Below, piece by piece: positions 48,340 through 60,900 of a stretch of DNA of 64,000 nt. The position numbers and the translations under genes were made by a program. Numbering within the stretch: position 1 is the first letter of the stretch; every line of letters starts with the position of its first letter. The stretch comes from Botrytis cinerea B05.10 (taxonomy: Eukaryota > Ascomycota > Leotiomycetes > Helotiales > Sclerotiniaceae): the NCBI RefSeq assembly GCF_000143535.2, contig NC_037315.1, forward strand, positions 2,170,001 to 2,234,000, written 5' to 3'. The notes under the pieces were generated by a model. It had not been told where the DNA came from and ran no database searches. It worked only from the letters and a program-made list of their open reading frames with translations.

Positions 48340-49742
48340 TTACCAAAATACACCCTTTAAGAGTGAGGCAACCCCTTGAGCAACTAATTTATGGACAATC
48401 TGGCTGGGATGATAGTCATTCCACCATAAACAACTAACGCCGTCCGCATTGATACAGGTAGCGTCGGCCGCGCCATACGCTGTAGGGTTGTCGATTGCGT
48501 TTAGAAAAGGAGTCTGGGTATCATACACCCAGGTGTTGGATCCAGCATTTGCGGCTTTGAATGATGCTATGCGTGAAACTAGAGCCGCATTGTACTGAGA
48601 TATAGCGGTCGCCAGAGAAGCTTGTACGGCTGTCCCTTGGCCTACGAAAAGGGGACTATCTTGAGTTGCTTTATGTATCATCAGTTCCTGGTATTTCCCT
48701 TTTCAATCTCAATCAACAAGGGGACTCACGCGGAACGGTTAGGAATAGAAAGTTCCGGCCTCCTACATTGTAGAGTCGCTGGATCTCTGCGAAGTAAGAA
48801 TCCATGATTTGACCGAGTAATGTAGTATAATTTGGAAGATAATATGAGTTTCCAACATCATTGACACCCATCCAAATGCCGAAAAGCGTATTGCTAGAGG
48901 ACCAAGGCCCGGAGGGATTGTATTTAACGAACTGGTCTACTTGGTCAATGAAGGATAGTACGGTGGATGCAAATGGTGCAACAAGCGATGCGTTGGTAGT
49001 TGCGCCTCCATAAGCAAAGTTGTATGACAACATGAGCGTATTGTTATAAGACTCAACGAGGTACCCAATCTACATAACTTGCATCAGCAAATGGACGCAT
49101 TCGAGTTTTTCAATTTACGTACCCAATTGAACCCGCCAGTGGTCGTGTAACCTTGAAGATTGGGATTCCCAAGAGGATTGCCGGCAGCTGGCTGGGTTAG
49201 AGTCGGGTCAAAGCCTGTTTGAGAGTATGAGTCGCCACTGACTTTGGAGTTAGTGGGACTTGAATTCAGATGCATAAATGGTTGTAATACACATAACGTA
49301 CAAAGTTATGAAATACTCTACGGCTGCAGTCGATGTGGGGCCTAAGCAATTCATTTATAAGCTTAAGTAGCGGTTAGGTAGTTGGAATGACATATATATG
49401 CCATGGTCTTACTCTTTGTAGTAGAGGTCGAGGTTGAAGACACCTTTGTTGTTAATGTTGTAGACGTTTTTGAGGTTGTCGGGACACTTGTTGTCGTCTT
49501 CAAGCTTGAAGTACTGGTAGCTGCTCCTGGAAGACACTGACCTAGACAAAATGATGAGCACGCTGCAATGCAATGTAGTCAAGGAAAACACTACTATAGT
49601 ATGCGTTCTGGTAGACACAAGTGCTCCCTGTAGCACAAGTTGTCGCACCCGTCCAGCTCGAACCTCCGCATTGACCATACACGGCCTGCTGAGCGGCCGT
49701 TGTTGCTACACATAGAAGTAGAGGAATAATTATTTTTGCCAT
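48340..49742 (-). CDS. secreted carbohydrate esterase family 16-like acetylesterase with N-terminal CBM1
   Basis: Six exons: 49742-49595, 49541-49413, 49341-49302 (40 nt), 49237-49123, 49069-48730 and 48668-48340; 366 aa. A signal peptide ([18 protein letters not shown]) leads to a CBM1 cellulose-binding domain ([12 protein letters not shown]...[14 protein letters not shown]) with its four cysteines and aromatic face, then a Ser/Thr linker. The GDSL/SGNH hydrolase has [10 protein letters not shown] (nucleophile Ser), [25 protein letters not shown] and WWNDYHPSQ with the catalytic Asp and His. Family role: deacetylation of hemicellulose oligomers, outside the cell. The last intron is read to an AAAG acceptor at 48669 because it restores VPPTQDSP. 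The gene looks intact although it sits between a pseudogene and the AT-rich block. Confidence 0.9.
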
Positions 49743-50100
49743 TAGATTGGAATCTATAACATCAAACCATGGACACGGGGCATGTGAATCTCGAGGGGGA
49801 AAAGTCGTGTTTATAGATAGTCGTCAACAATAAGCCTAAGAACAATAATACGTGTCTTGATCACAAATGAGTATTTATCCCACCAGTACCATAGAATTAT
49901 CTCCACAAAGACCGGAAAAATTATTTTGATCTGAGTTGCATCTTGATGTGATGATGAGTTCCGTCCAATAGGGATCATCAGAAAGTCGGCTATGAGGGGC
50001 GAGAGCCGTCGGCACCGGATTCCCGGTCCGGTTACTATAATTTCATTCGTTAACATTCCTATACGTTAAAATGGAGAGAAAGCTTAATCTCGAAATCAAG
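49743..50100. promoter_or_regulatory. esterase promoter and boundary of the AT-rich block
   Basis: About 350 bp of normal-composition DNA containing the esterase upstream region. Composition changes abruptly at about 50,100-50,180 to very high AT. Confidence 0.5.
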
Positions 50101-50812
50101 AGTCTCCAGACCAGCCGTTAGAGAAACATAATCTTCAGACTACGAACTTGTAGAATTTTGTTTCTTATGAGTTCGTAGAAGCAAAATATATTAAAGTTAT
50201 ACACTATGTATTACGTAATAATGTATCTCTATCAGAGTGTGATTTTTATACTTGGAACATTTATAAAACCTCTTCTAATTGATTATAAATGATTGTATAA
50301 AATTTTAATTAGTAAACAATAAAAAGCAAGATTCTTTCAGTCGATAACTCTTTGATTCATTCATAATATTTTAAATAAATAATATAAGACTTATATTTTT
50401 TATTGTATTTTACGAGAAATTGTTAATTTGAATTTCTATTTAATTAAAATATCAGGGCATTTTCCAGGGTGATATATTTTTTAATGATAATATAAATCAG
50501 ATGAATCTACTTACTTATATTTTTCTTCTATTTAATTATTAATCATATTCATAAATATTTTAACTTTATTTAATTAGTTTTAACTGATTATAAATTGAGT
50601 TATATTATATTATTATGAAGTTCTTGAGAGACTAAAGAATAATTATATTTTTTATGTAATTCTTTTTTTATTTCGAGGGCGAAGATTTAATATCGATATA
50701 TAGTATCTTTTATAATCCTATAATTCTTTTATTAGAATCTATAAAACTAAAATTGAACTATTAAAATTTCTAATAATCTATAGATTAAATTAATCTTCTT
50801 TTTTAGAATTAG

Positions 50813-50813
50813 A

Positions 50814-50864
<51 letters not shown>

Positions 50865-50883
50865 GTTATTATTATTATTATTA
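50813..50883 (+). repeat. (ATT)n microsatellite
   Basis: About 23 ATT/TTA units with a single GTT interruption. Confidence 0.95.
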
Positions 50884-50995
50884 CTTGATATTGTTTCACA
50901 ATATAAAATCGATTTTATTGATTGAAAAATAAGTAATATATACTAAGAAGAAAGAAGTATTAGAAAAGAAGTAGAAAGAAATCTTTTGAGTATGA

Positions 50996-51013
50996 TTTTT
51001 TTTTTTTTTTTTT
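50996..51013 (+). repeat. poly(T)18 tract
   Basis: Eighteen T in a row immediately before the less-AT-rich island at 51,030-51,240. Confidence 0.85.
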
Positions 51014-51024
51014 GATTTTGTAGT

Positions 51025-51245
51025 GTCAAGGTACGGGTAAAGACTTGTATTATATTATAAGGCTAGAAAAGCTATAGAAGAGTGAGGTTTTACTTATAGG
51101 AAGTAGGGTACGCTAGTAGTTCGTGGTTAAGGCACGAAGGCAACTATAGAATATGTAGTTGGCGTTGTGACATGTAGTTTGTGGGTATATTAGAATAGAG
51201 ATTTACAGTTTGTTTAAGAGAGATTTGAATCATCCAGCGCTTTTT
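51025..51245. repeat. island of higher GC inside the AT block, possible transposon remnant
   Basis: Starts after the poly(T) tract; contains GGTACGGGTAAAG, GGAAGTAGGGTACGC, GTTCGTGGTTAAGGCACGAAGG and TTGGCGTTGTGACATG, a clear change in composition. It has no ORF. It could be part of a less mutated element or an LTR fragment; the family is not identified. Confidence 0.4.
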
Positions 51246-52026
51246 ATTATTTAAATCAATATAAATTTATTTTAGATAGAATAGGGGAATTATGTAAATC
51301 ACGACAATAACCTAATATAGTAACATTTCATATATTAATATTTCAAATATCAAAAATATAATTGATATTGTTTCAAGTGCTATTTTTGATATTTCAGTTT
51401 GTTTTTTTTCTTTTTTCCTTTCATTTTATTAATTTCTGAAAGACTTTAATTCGATTAAAAAAGTTGTTAAATGTTATAAAATGTTAGTTGAAATTGCTTT
51501 AATTATAAATTTAATATTTGAAATATTAATATATAGAATAGCAATATTCGAGGTTTCTATTATTATATATATAAAGTGTATATATTATATTTTCTTAATA
51601 TTTAGATTGAAATAGTGTTTTGAATTAAGATTATGATATTAATATCTTTATAAATTTGGATTAAATTAACATTTTCAAATTGAAACTAATATATTAATAT
51701 TTCAAAAATTAAAATGATTTAGATTAATATTTTTAAATCTTAGGTAATTAGGATTTCTGATATTTAAGGTATCGATATATGGAATGCTGCTATATAAGGC
51801 TATTATTATATAAATAACAATTGTAGTCTTACACAGAAAGTGATTATAAAGTTATGTATAATAAATTTGAAATACTTTTTAAAATAGATAATACAATTGT
51901 AATATTGTGGAATTAGGAATTTAGGATTATTTATTAAAGAATTCCTTTTCCTTTTCCTTTTATAGTTTTTGATTTTTTTTGGTTTAGTATAGCTTAATAT
52001 CTTTTACAAGATCTATTCAAATATGA

Positions 52027-52089
52027 ATCAATACTATTACTATTATTACTACTATTATTACTACTATTATTATTACTATTATTACTACT
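52027..52089 (+). repeat. imperfect (ATT/ACT)n trinucleotide tract
   Basis: Alternating ATT, ACT and TACT triplets for about 60 bp. Confidence 0.85.
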
Positions 52090-55000
52090 TTTTTGATTCC
52101 TTTTTTGAATTTTGAATTAATTAATGAAAACATTATTCGAAACAAAACTTTTCTTAAAAGCCAGTTTAATTATTAGTGCTATACTACATTACTTGAGGAT
52201 TACATTTATATGTTTATCGAGCGCAATTTCTTTTAGTTTTTGATTTTTGATTAAAAGCCTTGGAAGAATTATAATTTTCGAAATAATTTTGATTTGAAAG
52301 ACTCTATCTACACGTTACAGGTTTTAAACTTTAAATCTATAATAAAACAAATCTTTTTAATATATGATCAACATTTTTAATATTGTATCTCTCAATATTA
52401 ACAACCAGTGTAACTCAAATTCAAGAGTTAAATAATGATCTAGATTTAATAAATACTTGATAATTGGAGAGCAAAATTAATAATGAAGTAGAATTATAAT
52501 AAAATCAAAGCCAGATTCTGGAAAATATTACTTTGAAATTATAATTATGAAATTTGAATGATTTTTGAAGTCTTAATCTTTTGAACTGAAATTTAATATA
52601 GTTACTTTTTACTCATTAAGATGATGTTATTGAATGTTGTATTGAGAAGAAAACTTTTCTGATCATAGATTTCTAAAGTTATTTCCCGTTGGTCATTGAT
52701 GATTTTGAAATCTATTGAATCTCTGGATTTTAAATTTTTCTTTTTAATGGCAAGTTGATATAATGATCATACAGCTTTCTTATTTTTACTCTTATTTATA
52801 GATTCTTGCTTTTTCTTGAACGTTTGATAGTTTAATGGTTTATTGTACATTTCTTACTCAGAATTTCTCAATATAGAGTTTTATCTAGAGTTTGAAAATT
52901 TGAAAATGTTGAAGTTAAACAAATTTCAGATATCGACATTTCTATTGGTTTTTTTTGAAATCCAATTAATTGATTTGATTATTGCTTTAAGGTTTACTCA
53001 AAAAGAGATCATATATCTCAATAAGTTTTAATTTTTCTATTAATTCATTTGTATTTGTACTTTTAATTAAGATAATTTTCTAGGTGTTTTCTTTTTCGTT
53101 AATTAAGTAAAATAATTTTATTTTGATATTGATGTTAATATGTCAATTTAATCTATTAAAAAAACAGTTTATAAATTTACCAATATAAAAGTAACTTGGT
53201 TTTATACAGATATAAGATTATAAAAATATATACATAATTCAATCTTGTTACATTTGCCTTTCAAAGTTTATGAGATTTAACATAATCTTTAATGTATATT
53301 TGAATACTGATTTTTTTTAATGAACTTGATATTTAAAATATTTGAAATTCTTATGAACCAAACAATCATATAATGGATTTTATAATAGGATTCATTTTTA
53401 ATGAAGTTATTACTAAACAAGTCATTCTACACGCAACTTAATTCTTTCAATCACAAACTTTTATAAAATTAAAATCATCTAAACTTGAGAATTATAAAAT
53501 AATACTAATATACAAATACAGAATCATTTAAACTTCGATTATTATATTAGATTGAAGATTGAAAATCTTATCAATTTTGAGAAATCAAATTAATTTCAGT
53601 TTGATCCAAGCATAAAATAATGTCCATCTATACATTTGATGATGTTATCAGATTTACGATAAACTTTGTTCTTGAAATTAATGCAAATAGTAGAACTATA
53701 TTATATTAGTAGTTTGATACCTAGGTAGGTATGTATATAAATTAGGTTTTTATGAATCTAAAAACTAGTAGAAATATTTATACTTTTCAAGGTAAAAAGG
53801 AATTCTTGATTTATCCTTTATATTTCAAGGGACTAGTATATATTACTATATAGAAAATAAATAAATAGTTTTTATATAAAATGTCCTTTTATATAGAGCA
53901 AGTATAAATATAATTACTAGTTTTGTTCATAATATTATTATTCAAATATTATAAAAATTGATATTAACTATATCAATAGTAGATAGATAAAAAGCTTTTA
54001 ACGTTTTCTATATGTGTTGTCTTTTGAATAAAACAATTAAGTAGAAATAACTATTATTTGGATTTAAGCTCTTAGATCTTATTATTACTGATAGATTGAT
54101 CAAAATCTATTGTGAAAACTAATAGTATCTAATTATAAGATTTTGAACAATATATTGTAGGAATTTTTCTTTCTTATTAATTCTTTATAAATTATATTTA
54201 GCTAAATCTTTGATATATAATCAGAGTATTCAGTTATATATAATTAATGTTTCAATAATCTAATTCTTGTAGGAGCTGCCTTTAGGGTTATATGAAAATA
54301 TTTAGAATTATTTTGAAGTGGCTTAAATTAAATTTCAAATAGGAATTCAATAAGTTGTGTAACTACCTAGGTGGTTACAATTCTTGTCATTATAACATGA
54401 AACTAATAATCATCTTGAGTATAAAGTTTTATATTATAATGAAACCTATTCTCGTATGTAGACTTTTGAAATCCAATTATATTAATAAATCTACTTGATA
54501 AGTTGACTTGATAAATCAAATCAACTTCTTTTTATATTATATTTATTCAGTTTATACCTAGGTATTTATTCGATAGCTACCTAGTCTATAATTACTATTT
54601 ATTTTATACTTACTTTGAAATAGATATTTATCTTTTTATGACTATTGAAATATTATTTATGTATACCTAACTAAACATGTTTTCAGTTCATATTTATTAA
54701 ATCCGAATTCAAATTCAAACTTGAATATCTAAAACCATCGAATAATGTTTTAAATTTAAGAGCACCTCTAATACCACTATCTAAGTTTGAAGCGAAAGTG
54801 AGTGGAAAATAAAAGTCCTTGTTTAAAGAAATAGGTGTATAAACTGCTCCTTTAAAAAAACCTAAAATTTCTAAACAGCTTCAAGATTCGAATTTAAGTA
54901 AAACAATAATTAAAACCTTTTCATTCTTTGAATTCTTCATAATCTATATACCTAGGTAATACAAATATAAATATAAATTCTAAAAGGTGTAAAAAAATCA

Positions 55001-57059
55001 TGGAAAGTATTAACAGATATGTTATTGTTTTTATTTATAAGGATCCAAGAAAAAATGGTAATTTGAATTATAAACAACGCAAGTAATTACTATTTGAGAA
55101 ATTTTGAAAAACAAAATTCTTGAAATTCTTAAAATTTAAATAAATCAACATAGTTCAATTTTTGTTTTTTCTTTTTTTCAAAAAGAAATTTAAAACATGT
55201 ATGATTAATGTATAGTAGTAGTCTTGAATTCAGTATTTTACACCTCTGACAACATTCTCAGAAAGAAAAAGACAATTATATCATAAAGAGTTCTTGAATT
55301 AAAAAAATTGTTTTCATAAATGTAAATTTTGTAATAAAATAACTGCATTTTTCTATTCATGATTATCTTTCATATTATAAGTAGGTAGTATATAAAAAGG
55401 AAAATCGTTGAAAATTATTAGAAATAGAATTTAAATTACCAAAACATTTTTTATAATTAATAATTAATTAACATAAATCAACTTTCAAGTCGAAATGATT
55501 TCTATTAAATATTTACAGCATTTTAATAAACATCATCAAGAAAAACATTGATATTCCAATGTTACATTTCTAGTATTTCTATACAAATTGAAGAATTTAT
55601 TAGAATTGTTATATTGTTCAAAAATCATAAGAATCAATAATTTATTCAATCATAAGAACCAATCATGTTGATCTGTTATATCTTTAAAAACCCAAAAGAT
55701 ATTAAAATCCGTTATCTGATTTAGATTGTATTGATTGATAATATTCGTACCTAGTTATAATGCGAAAAAGACTTCTGTTGAGAAAACTAGTTCAAATTTC
55801 ATAATTTCTTTTCATTTGTAATAAGATATTTGAAAGTTTGAAGTGATTATAACTACCTAGGTACCTAGGTATGATAGATACTCAGAATATTTTTTATGTA
55901 TCATCAAAACAACAATTATTCATAAAAGTAATTTTTTAATCTATAAAAAGAAACTTATTGTTAGCCTTTCATGATTGAAGATAATCAAAAACTTGTAATT
56001 GACATTCAAATATATATTTACTACCCTTTAGAATCTATAATTATGTTTATGTTACATTAATTTTTAAAAATCCAAAACTCAAAAGGATTTCAATTATATC
56101 TTTACCTAGGTATTTATATCCAAATTTTAAAACCATTTGAAAATCTTGTATCTTTGAAGAAAATGATATGTATCTTTATTTTGGTGAAACAAGACTTGAA
56201 CATAAATCTAAACTTAAATCTAAAAACCTTGAAACTATATTTTTATTCATTCATAAGATGCTTAATACAAAATTGTTTAAAGATATAACTTTTCTGAAAT
56301 TGAATTGATTTAAAGATTTTTGAATCTATATTAGATTTTTTTTGGATATAAAATACTAAGATTTCCCTTTTACTTTGACTGTTTATCTGAACATTATTCT
56401 TGAACCCAAATTCTTTCAATCAGTGACAAACATAATGGTACCTAGGTAAGTTAGTTTTAAACCTTTTCAAAAGTTATTCAAACAATCAATAAGGGAATCA
56501 ATCATTTAATGTTGAACTGTAAGAACGATGTTTTGGAAAAGCTTTTAATTCAATTCTTCAATATTAATTCATAAATCAATTTTCTTTACACTTGATATTC
56601 TTGAGGTGTCTATACCTGTCTTTTTCAACGATCAATCTCCAGTTATGAAAGTTGTTTCAAATCAAATAAGTTGGGGATTTAATCAAAAAATAATATATAG
56701 TCTTTCCGCAATTCTTGCTCTTTTTGACATGTTACAGATTGCATTTTACAAAATATATTTCACAAAATATAGATTTTTATTTTGATTAGGTACATTGAAA
56801 ATTCAGTTAAATTCATATCAACTTGTTAGATTGCGAGATTTTATAGCCTTATTTCAATGAACAGATTAAGCAACATTCTCAAATAAAAATTGAAAATAGA
56901 GAGTTATTTATATCCCATGGAGACTTGGAATAATTGAATTGGTTAAATAATTACATTACAAATCTTACAAATAGCATAAAACATAATATTGTATTATTCA
57001 TTATTGCTCAAAAAATCAAGAAATCAATTTCAGAGAATCTGTTTCTTGGTTCATTTAAC

Positions 57060-57510
57060 GGTAAATTACTCTCATGCCACTAAAATTGACGTCTTTTTAC
57101 TCTTATGCCATTTAAATTCTAGCCTATTATATTCATAGAGATTCTATAGTTTTAGGATCGATTTTAGATATACTAATTTATATATTTGATTCAATTATAA
57201 AATCTATAGATTATAGAGATTATATTTTTGATGAGGGAGGATGGGTGGAGGGCTAATTAAGGTTATACAGATATGTCTTTTATTCTTTTTGAAGCAAAGA
57301 AAAGAAACCAAGAATAACAGGGAATTAAAATCCATAATGAAATGATGGATTTTATTATTTAAATATATTTATTAAATATTATATTTAGAATCCCAGACTC
57401 TGTAAATTTATAGCTACAATCTATTTTAGAATCTAATTCGTTTTGATCAGAATCTAAATAGCATAAAAATAAAAATGTACCAATTCTAATGATATAAGAG
57501 TAATTTACGA
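57060..57510. mobile_element. MITE-like element with about 60-bp terminal inverted repeats and TSD
   Basis: The left end reads GGTAAATTACTCTCATGCCA and the right end, reverse-complemented, reads CGTAAATTACTCTTATATCA. Similarity continues for about 60 bp, with differences mainly C/T and G/A. The element is flanked by the direct repeat TTCATTTAAC (57050-57059 and 57511-57520), a 9-10 bp target duplication typical of Mutator-like elements. Each terminus holds two tandem units of 31 bp (TTACTCTCATGCCAC... starting at 57066 and 57097). The interior (about 330 bp) has no ORF, so it is non-autonomous. Confidence 0.8.
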
Positions 57511-57850
57511 TTCATTTAACTAACCGTTTTTTAAAAGATATGTCATTGAAAAATAAGTCAAATTTGAATAAATCTATGTATTACACTCAAAACATAATTA
57601 AAGTTTTGAATAACCTTTTAGTTTCGACAAAAGAAATATCATGTATTTTTCTTGATTTGTAAAATAGACATATGAAGAAACGACTTAACAATGAATGAAT
57701 AACCAATAATAGTTTCATTGGCTTTTAATATAGATTAACATGTTAAAATGTCGAAGAAACTTTATTCTCTTTGGATGAAAACATTTTTCTTGCTATAAAA
57801 AAGGATTTTTTTGGAATTCAAGTTTTCATTGATAAACATTAGGTATACAT

Positions 57851-57965
57851 AACGGAAATTACTCTTACCCGCTTCCCCCTCTCACACAAATGACGTTTAT
57901 TTACTTTTATAACTTAAAATTGGAAGACAATTTACTTTCATAGGTATTTTTCGAATTTTATGATA
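57851..57965. mobile_element. third copy of the element terminus, degraded
   Basis: ACGGAAATTACTCTTACCC and the following units starting at 57901 and 57932 (31 bp apart) match the terminal units of the element at 57060-57510. A possible right terminus is the reverse complement of 58815-58843 (GTAAGTTACTTTTATGCTATTA). The limits are not resolved. Confidence 0.45.
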
Positions 57966-60900
57966 GATTTTATATCACAATTTATACCCAAATAAATATA
58001 TTTCAACATTTCAGAGCTATGTTCCATCTCGTTATAATGCAATCTACCTTTCCGTTGTTTATCACAAGATCCATTTTCCTTAATACCTATGCATTAAAGA
58101 ATCTTTCCATTTAATTATTAAAATTTCTCTTTGCTGCTTGCTATAATACGTATAATAATAGATTCTAAATATCAAATTATAGTCTATCGAGGAAAAACTA
58201 ATTAGTTGTATACAGAAAATTGCAAAATATTAATTTCTTTTTTGTTCACTTAAAACTACACGTCTAGGTACTTAGTTATATCGGTAATACAATAGTTATT
58301 GCATTTAAAGTATTTATCTGATTTAAAACAAATTTCATTAGATCTGTATACTTCCATACTATAGAATCTATCTTGTTGATATAAATCTAAGAGGTATGAA
58401 AGTAAAATAATTGTGGATTTCAATAAATAATAATAATCAAATCGTTTTTTAAGAAGTATACAAATTATATGCTACCTATGTATGTAGTAATAAAATACTT
58501 TTGCTTCACTAAAAGAAAACTAGATACCTAGGTAACTTACTTACTTTAATACTATGAAAGTAAATCTAGAATCATTCTTGTGTTAGGTACTTAGAATTTG
58601 TAAGAACTAAAGTCCATAATTTTAGACTAGAACATAGTATTATAATCATAAAATTACTATTTTACTTTTAAAGAAACGTCTTATAATGAATTAGAATCTA
58701 AAGTTTCAACATTAAAGAATCCAGAATCTATTATAAAATCTAGAATTGAAAGCTGTGATCTATCAAAACTAGAATCAAAATAATATATATATATACATAT
58801 GTATATATCAATCTTAATAATAGCATAAAAGTAACTTACGTTATATTTTAACTTGTTATATAATAATAACATTCTTTTAAAAAATTTGTATACCTAGGGA
58901 ATTAATTTTTTTATAAATTTGAAGACCGAAATTTGTGAAAAATTTGAAAACATTTTCTAAAAGGAGCTAAAGTTCACAATGTATTTCTTAGCGAATATCA
59001 ACAAAAAATTTGAAGAATCTACAGTTACAATTCTAGATTCTAATTTTTGACTATGAAATCTAAATTTCAAACACAAGTTTCGATTTCAAATAACCATTTG
59101 CAATATTTTAAATTATATACCAAAACTATTAATTCTTATCACAGGCAGTAGAGAACAAAGACTAATTTAAATCAATTTTAATAACATTGTAACAAGATTT
59201 TAGATTTATAACACCATACCTAGGTTAGAATGTCTTATAGTATATTTCAAATATTCAGTTCTATATTATTATTATTTTTAATTAATACCTGGGCGAGTAT
59301 TATTTATTCTTGACTAGCTATTAACCCTATTATATAATGATGAACTTAGGAAAACCTTACAATTTTAATAGGTACCTATAAGGAGTTTTCATTACGCACC
59401 TAGGTATCTTAAATTTATTCCAAAATCTGATAACTTAATGTATTAAAAAAATGTTAAAGATCTGTGATCAATATCAGAATGATGTATTTAATTATCTTTT
59501 TCAAAAATAGATTTACTAGATAATGTATTATATTACCTAGGTATATTTTTATTTTCGTTCAAACATAGGAATTCAATGCTATTATAAAAGATTAGAATAA
59601 GGATTTGAAAGATTGGAAGCTATTTACCTACCTAGGTAGATGATATCATCAGTGGGCACACAAACTCACTGTATATTCATAAAGAAAGTATAATTTCATG
59701 TCAAAAGAGTGTACTTAATAATTCAATTAAAATTTAAATTTTATATAAAAACTTTGAAAATTATATAAATGAATTAAAGACATAATAATTCTGTATAGTT
59801 GTAAAATTCAATTGAAAAAATAACACCCTGGTACTAGTGTTTCTATAGAAGAATATATAATTCATGATTAAGAAAACTTGATAAAAAAATATGTTATTTA
59901 TTTTTTGAGATTATATTTTATTTTTTTGGAATAAATTTTTAAAACTCTATTTCTTAATGTTTAAATAATACAACATAATACTTTAATTGATATTGAGTTA
60001 TACTTCATATTTGAATTAAATTTTGAAGTTGATGAATTTGAATATAAAATTGTGTTTTCCTATTATATTGTCCCATAGGGTCCTGTGTAGTCCTTGGTGT
60101 GCTAGCTTGAATTTTTTTATAATTGTTATTACTGTCAATAAATCATTCTCATTAAAGCTTATTTCGAATAATATATTCATTCATAGTAGATTCGTTTATA
60201 GTAATGTAATAATTGAATCGATTTTCTAAATTATTAATATTCGTTACATTATAATGGTTGTAATTCTATTAATGAATTTAATGTGTTATTTTAATTTGAT
60301 TTATATAAATTGATTTAATAAACTTACTTATCTTTACATGTTATATTGTAATATTATAAATGAAGAAAGAATTCTATAAATAATGACAGCTTTATATAAG
60401 AAGAGTATTGATAATTTGTTAATAACTCTGATGAGATTTTAAAGATAGATATTAAAAGTTAAGAATATTCTACACAAAAGTTATTCCCCTTATGTTTTAT
60501 ACAGTGTTATATTCCAATTACTTAAAATATAGAAAGTGGATATAATATATCTATAGAAATATATAGAGGATTTATTCTTTTTATTTATTTTAAGAGTACA
60601 ACTAACTATTCTGATAAGTTTTTAGATTTGTAGTATACAAAGAGTATATCATAAATATTGATAATATTCTGTCCCATCCTTCTTAAGAACCTTGGAATAT
60701 AATATCTAGGCGTAGAATCATTTTAATATTTTAGTTCTTCAGTATTTTCATATTTTACTAGAACGCTATTGATTAAATCTTTATTGGTAAAGAAAGCAAT
60801 GTAGGTACAATGATAAAATAATAAGCCTTTAATTTGCTTACAATAATATTATGAGTAAATAAATATCACAATTTAAGATTAAACTTTGATTTATATTAAT

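Noticed and set aside
48668..48730. Shorter intron in the esterase ending at CAG near 48690
   Set aside because: Using the CAG acceptor leads to a stop after a few codons; only the AAAG acceptor at 48669 restores the conserved VPP context.
52843..53031. ORFs of 60-70 codons in the AT block (also at 58681, 60023 and 62884)
   Set aside because: Phe/Ile/Leu/Asn/Lys-rich chance frames in AT-rich DNA, with no motif and no splice context.
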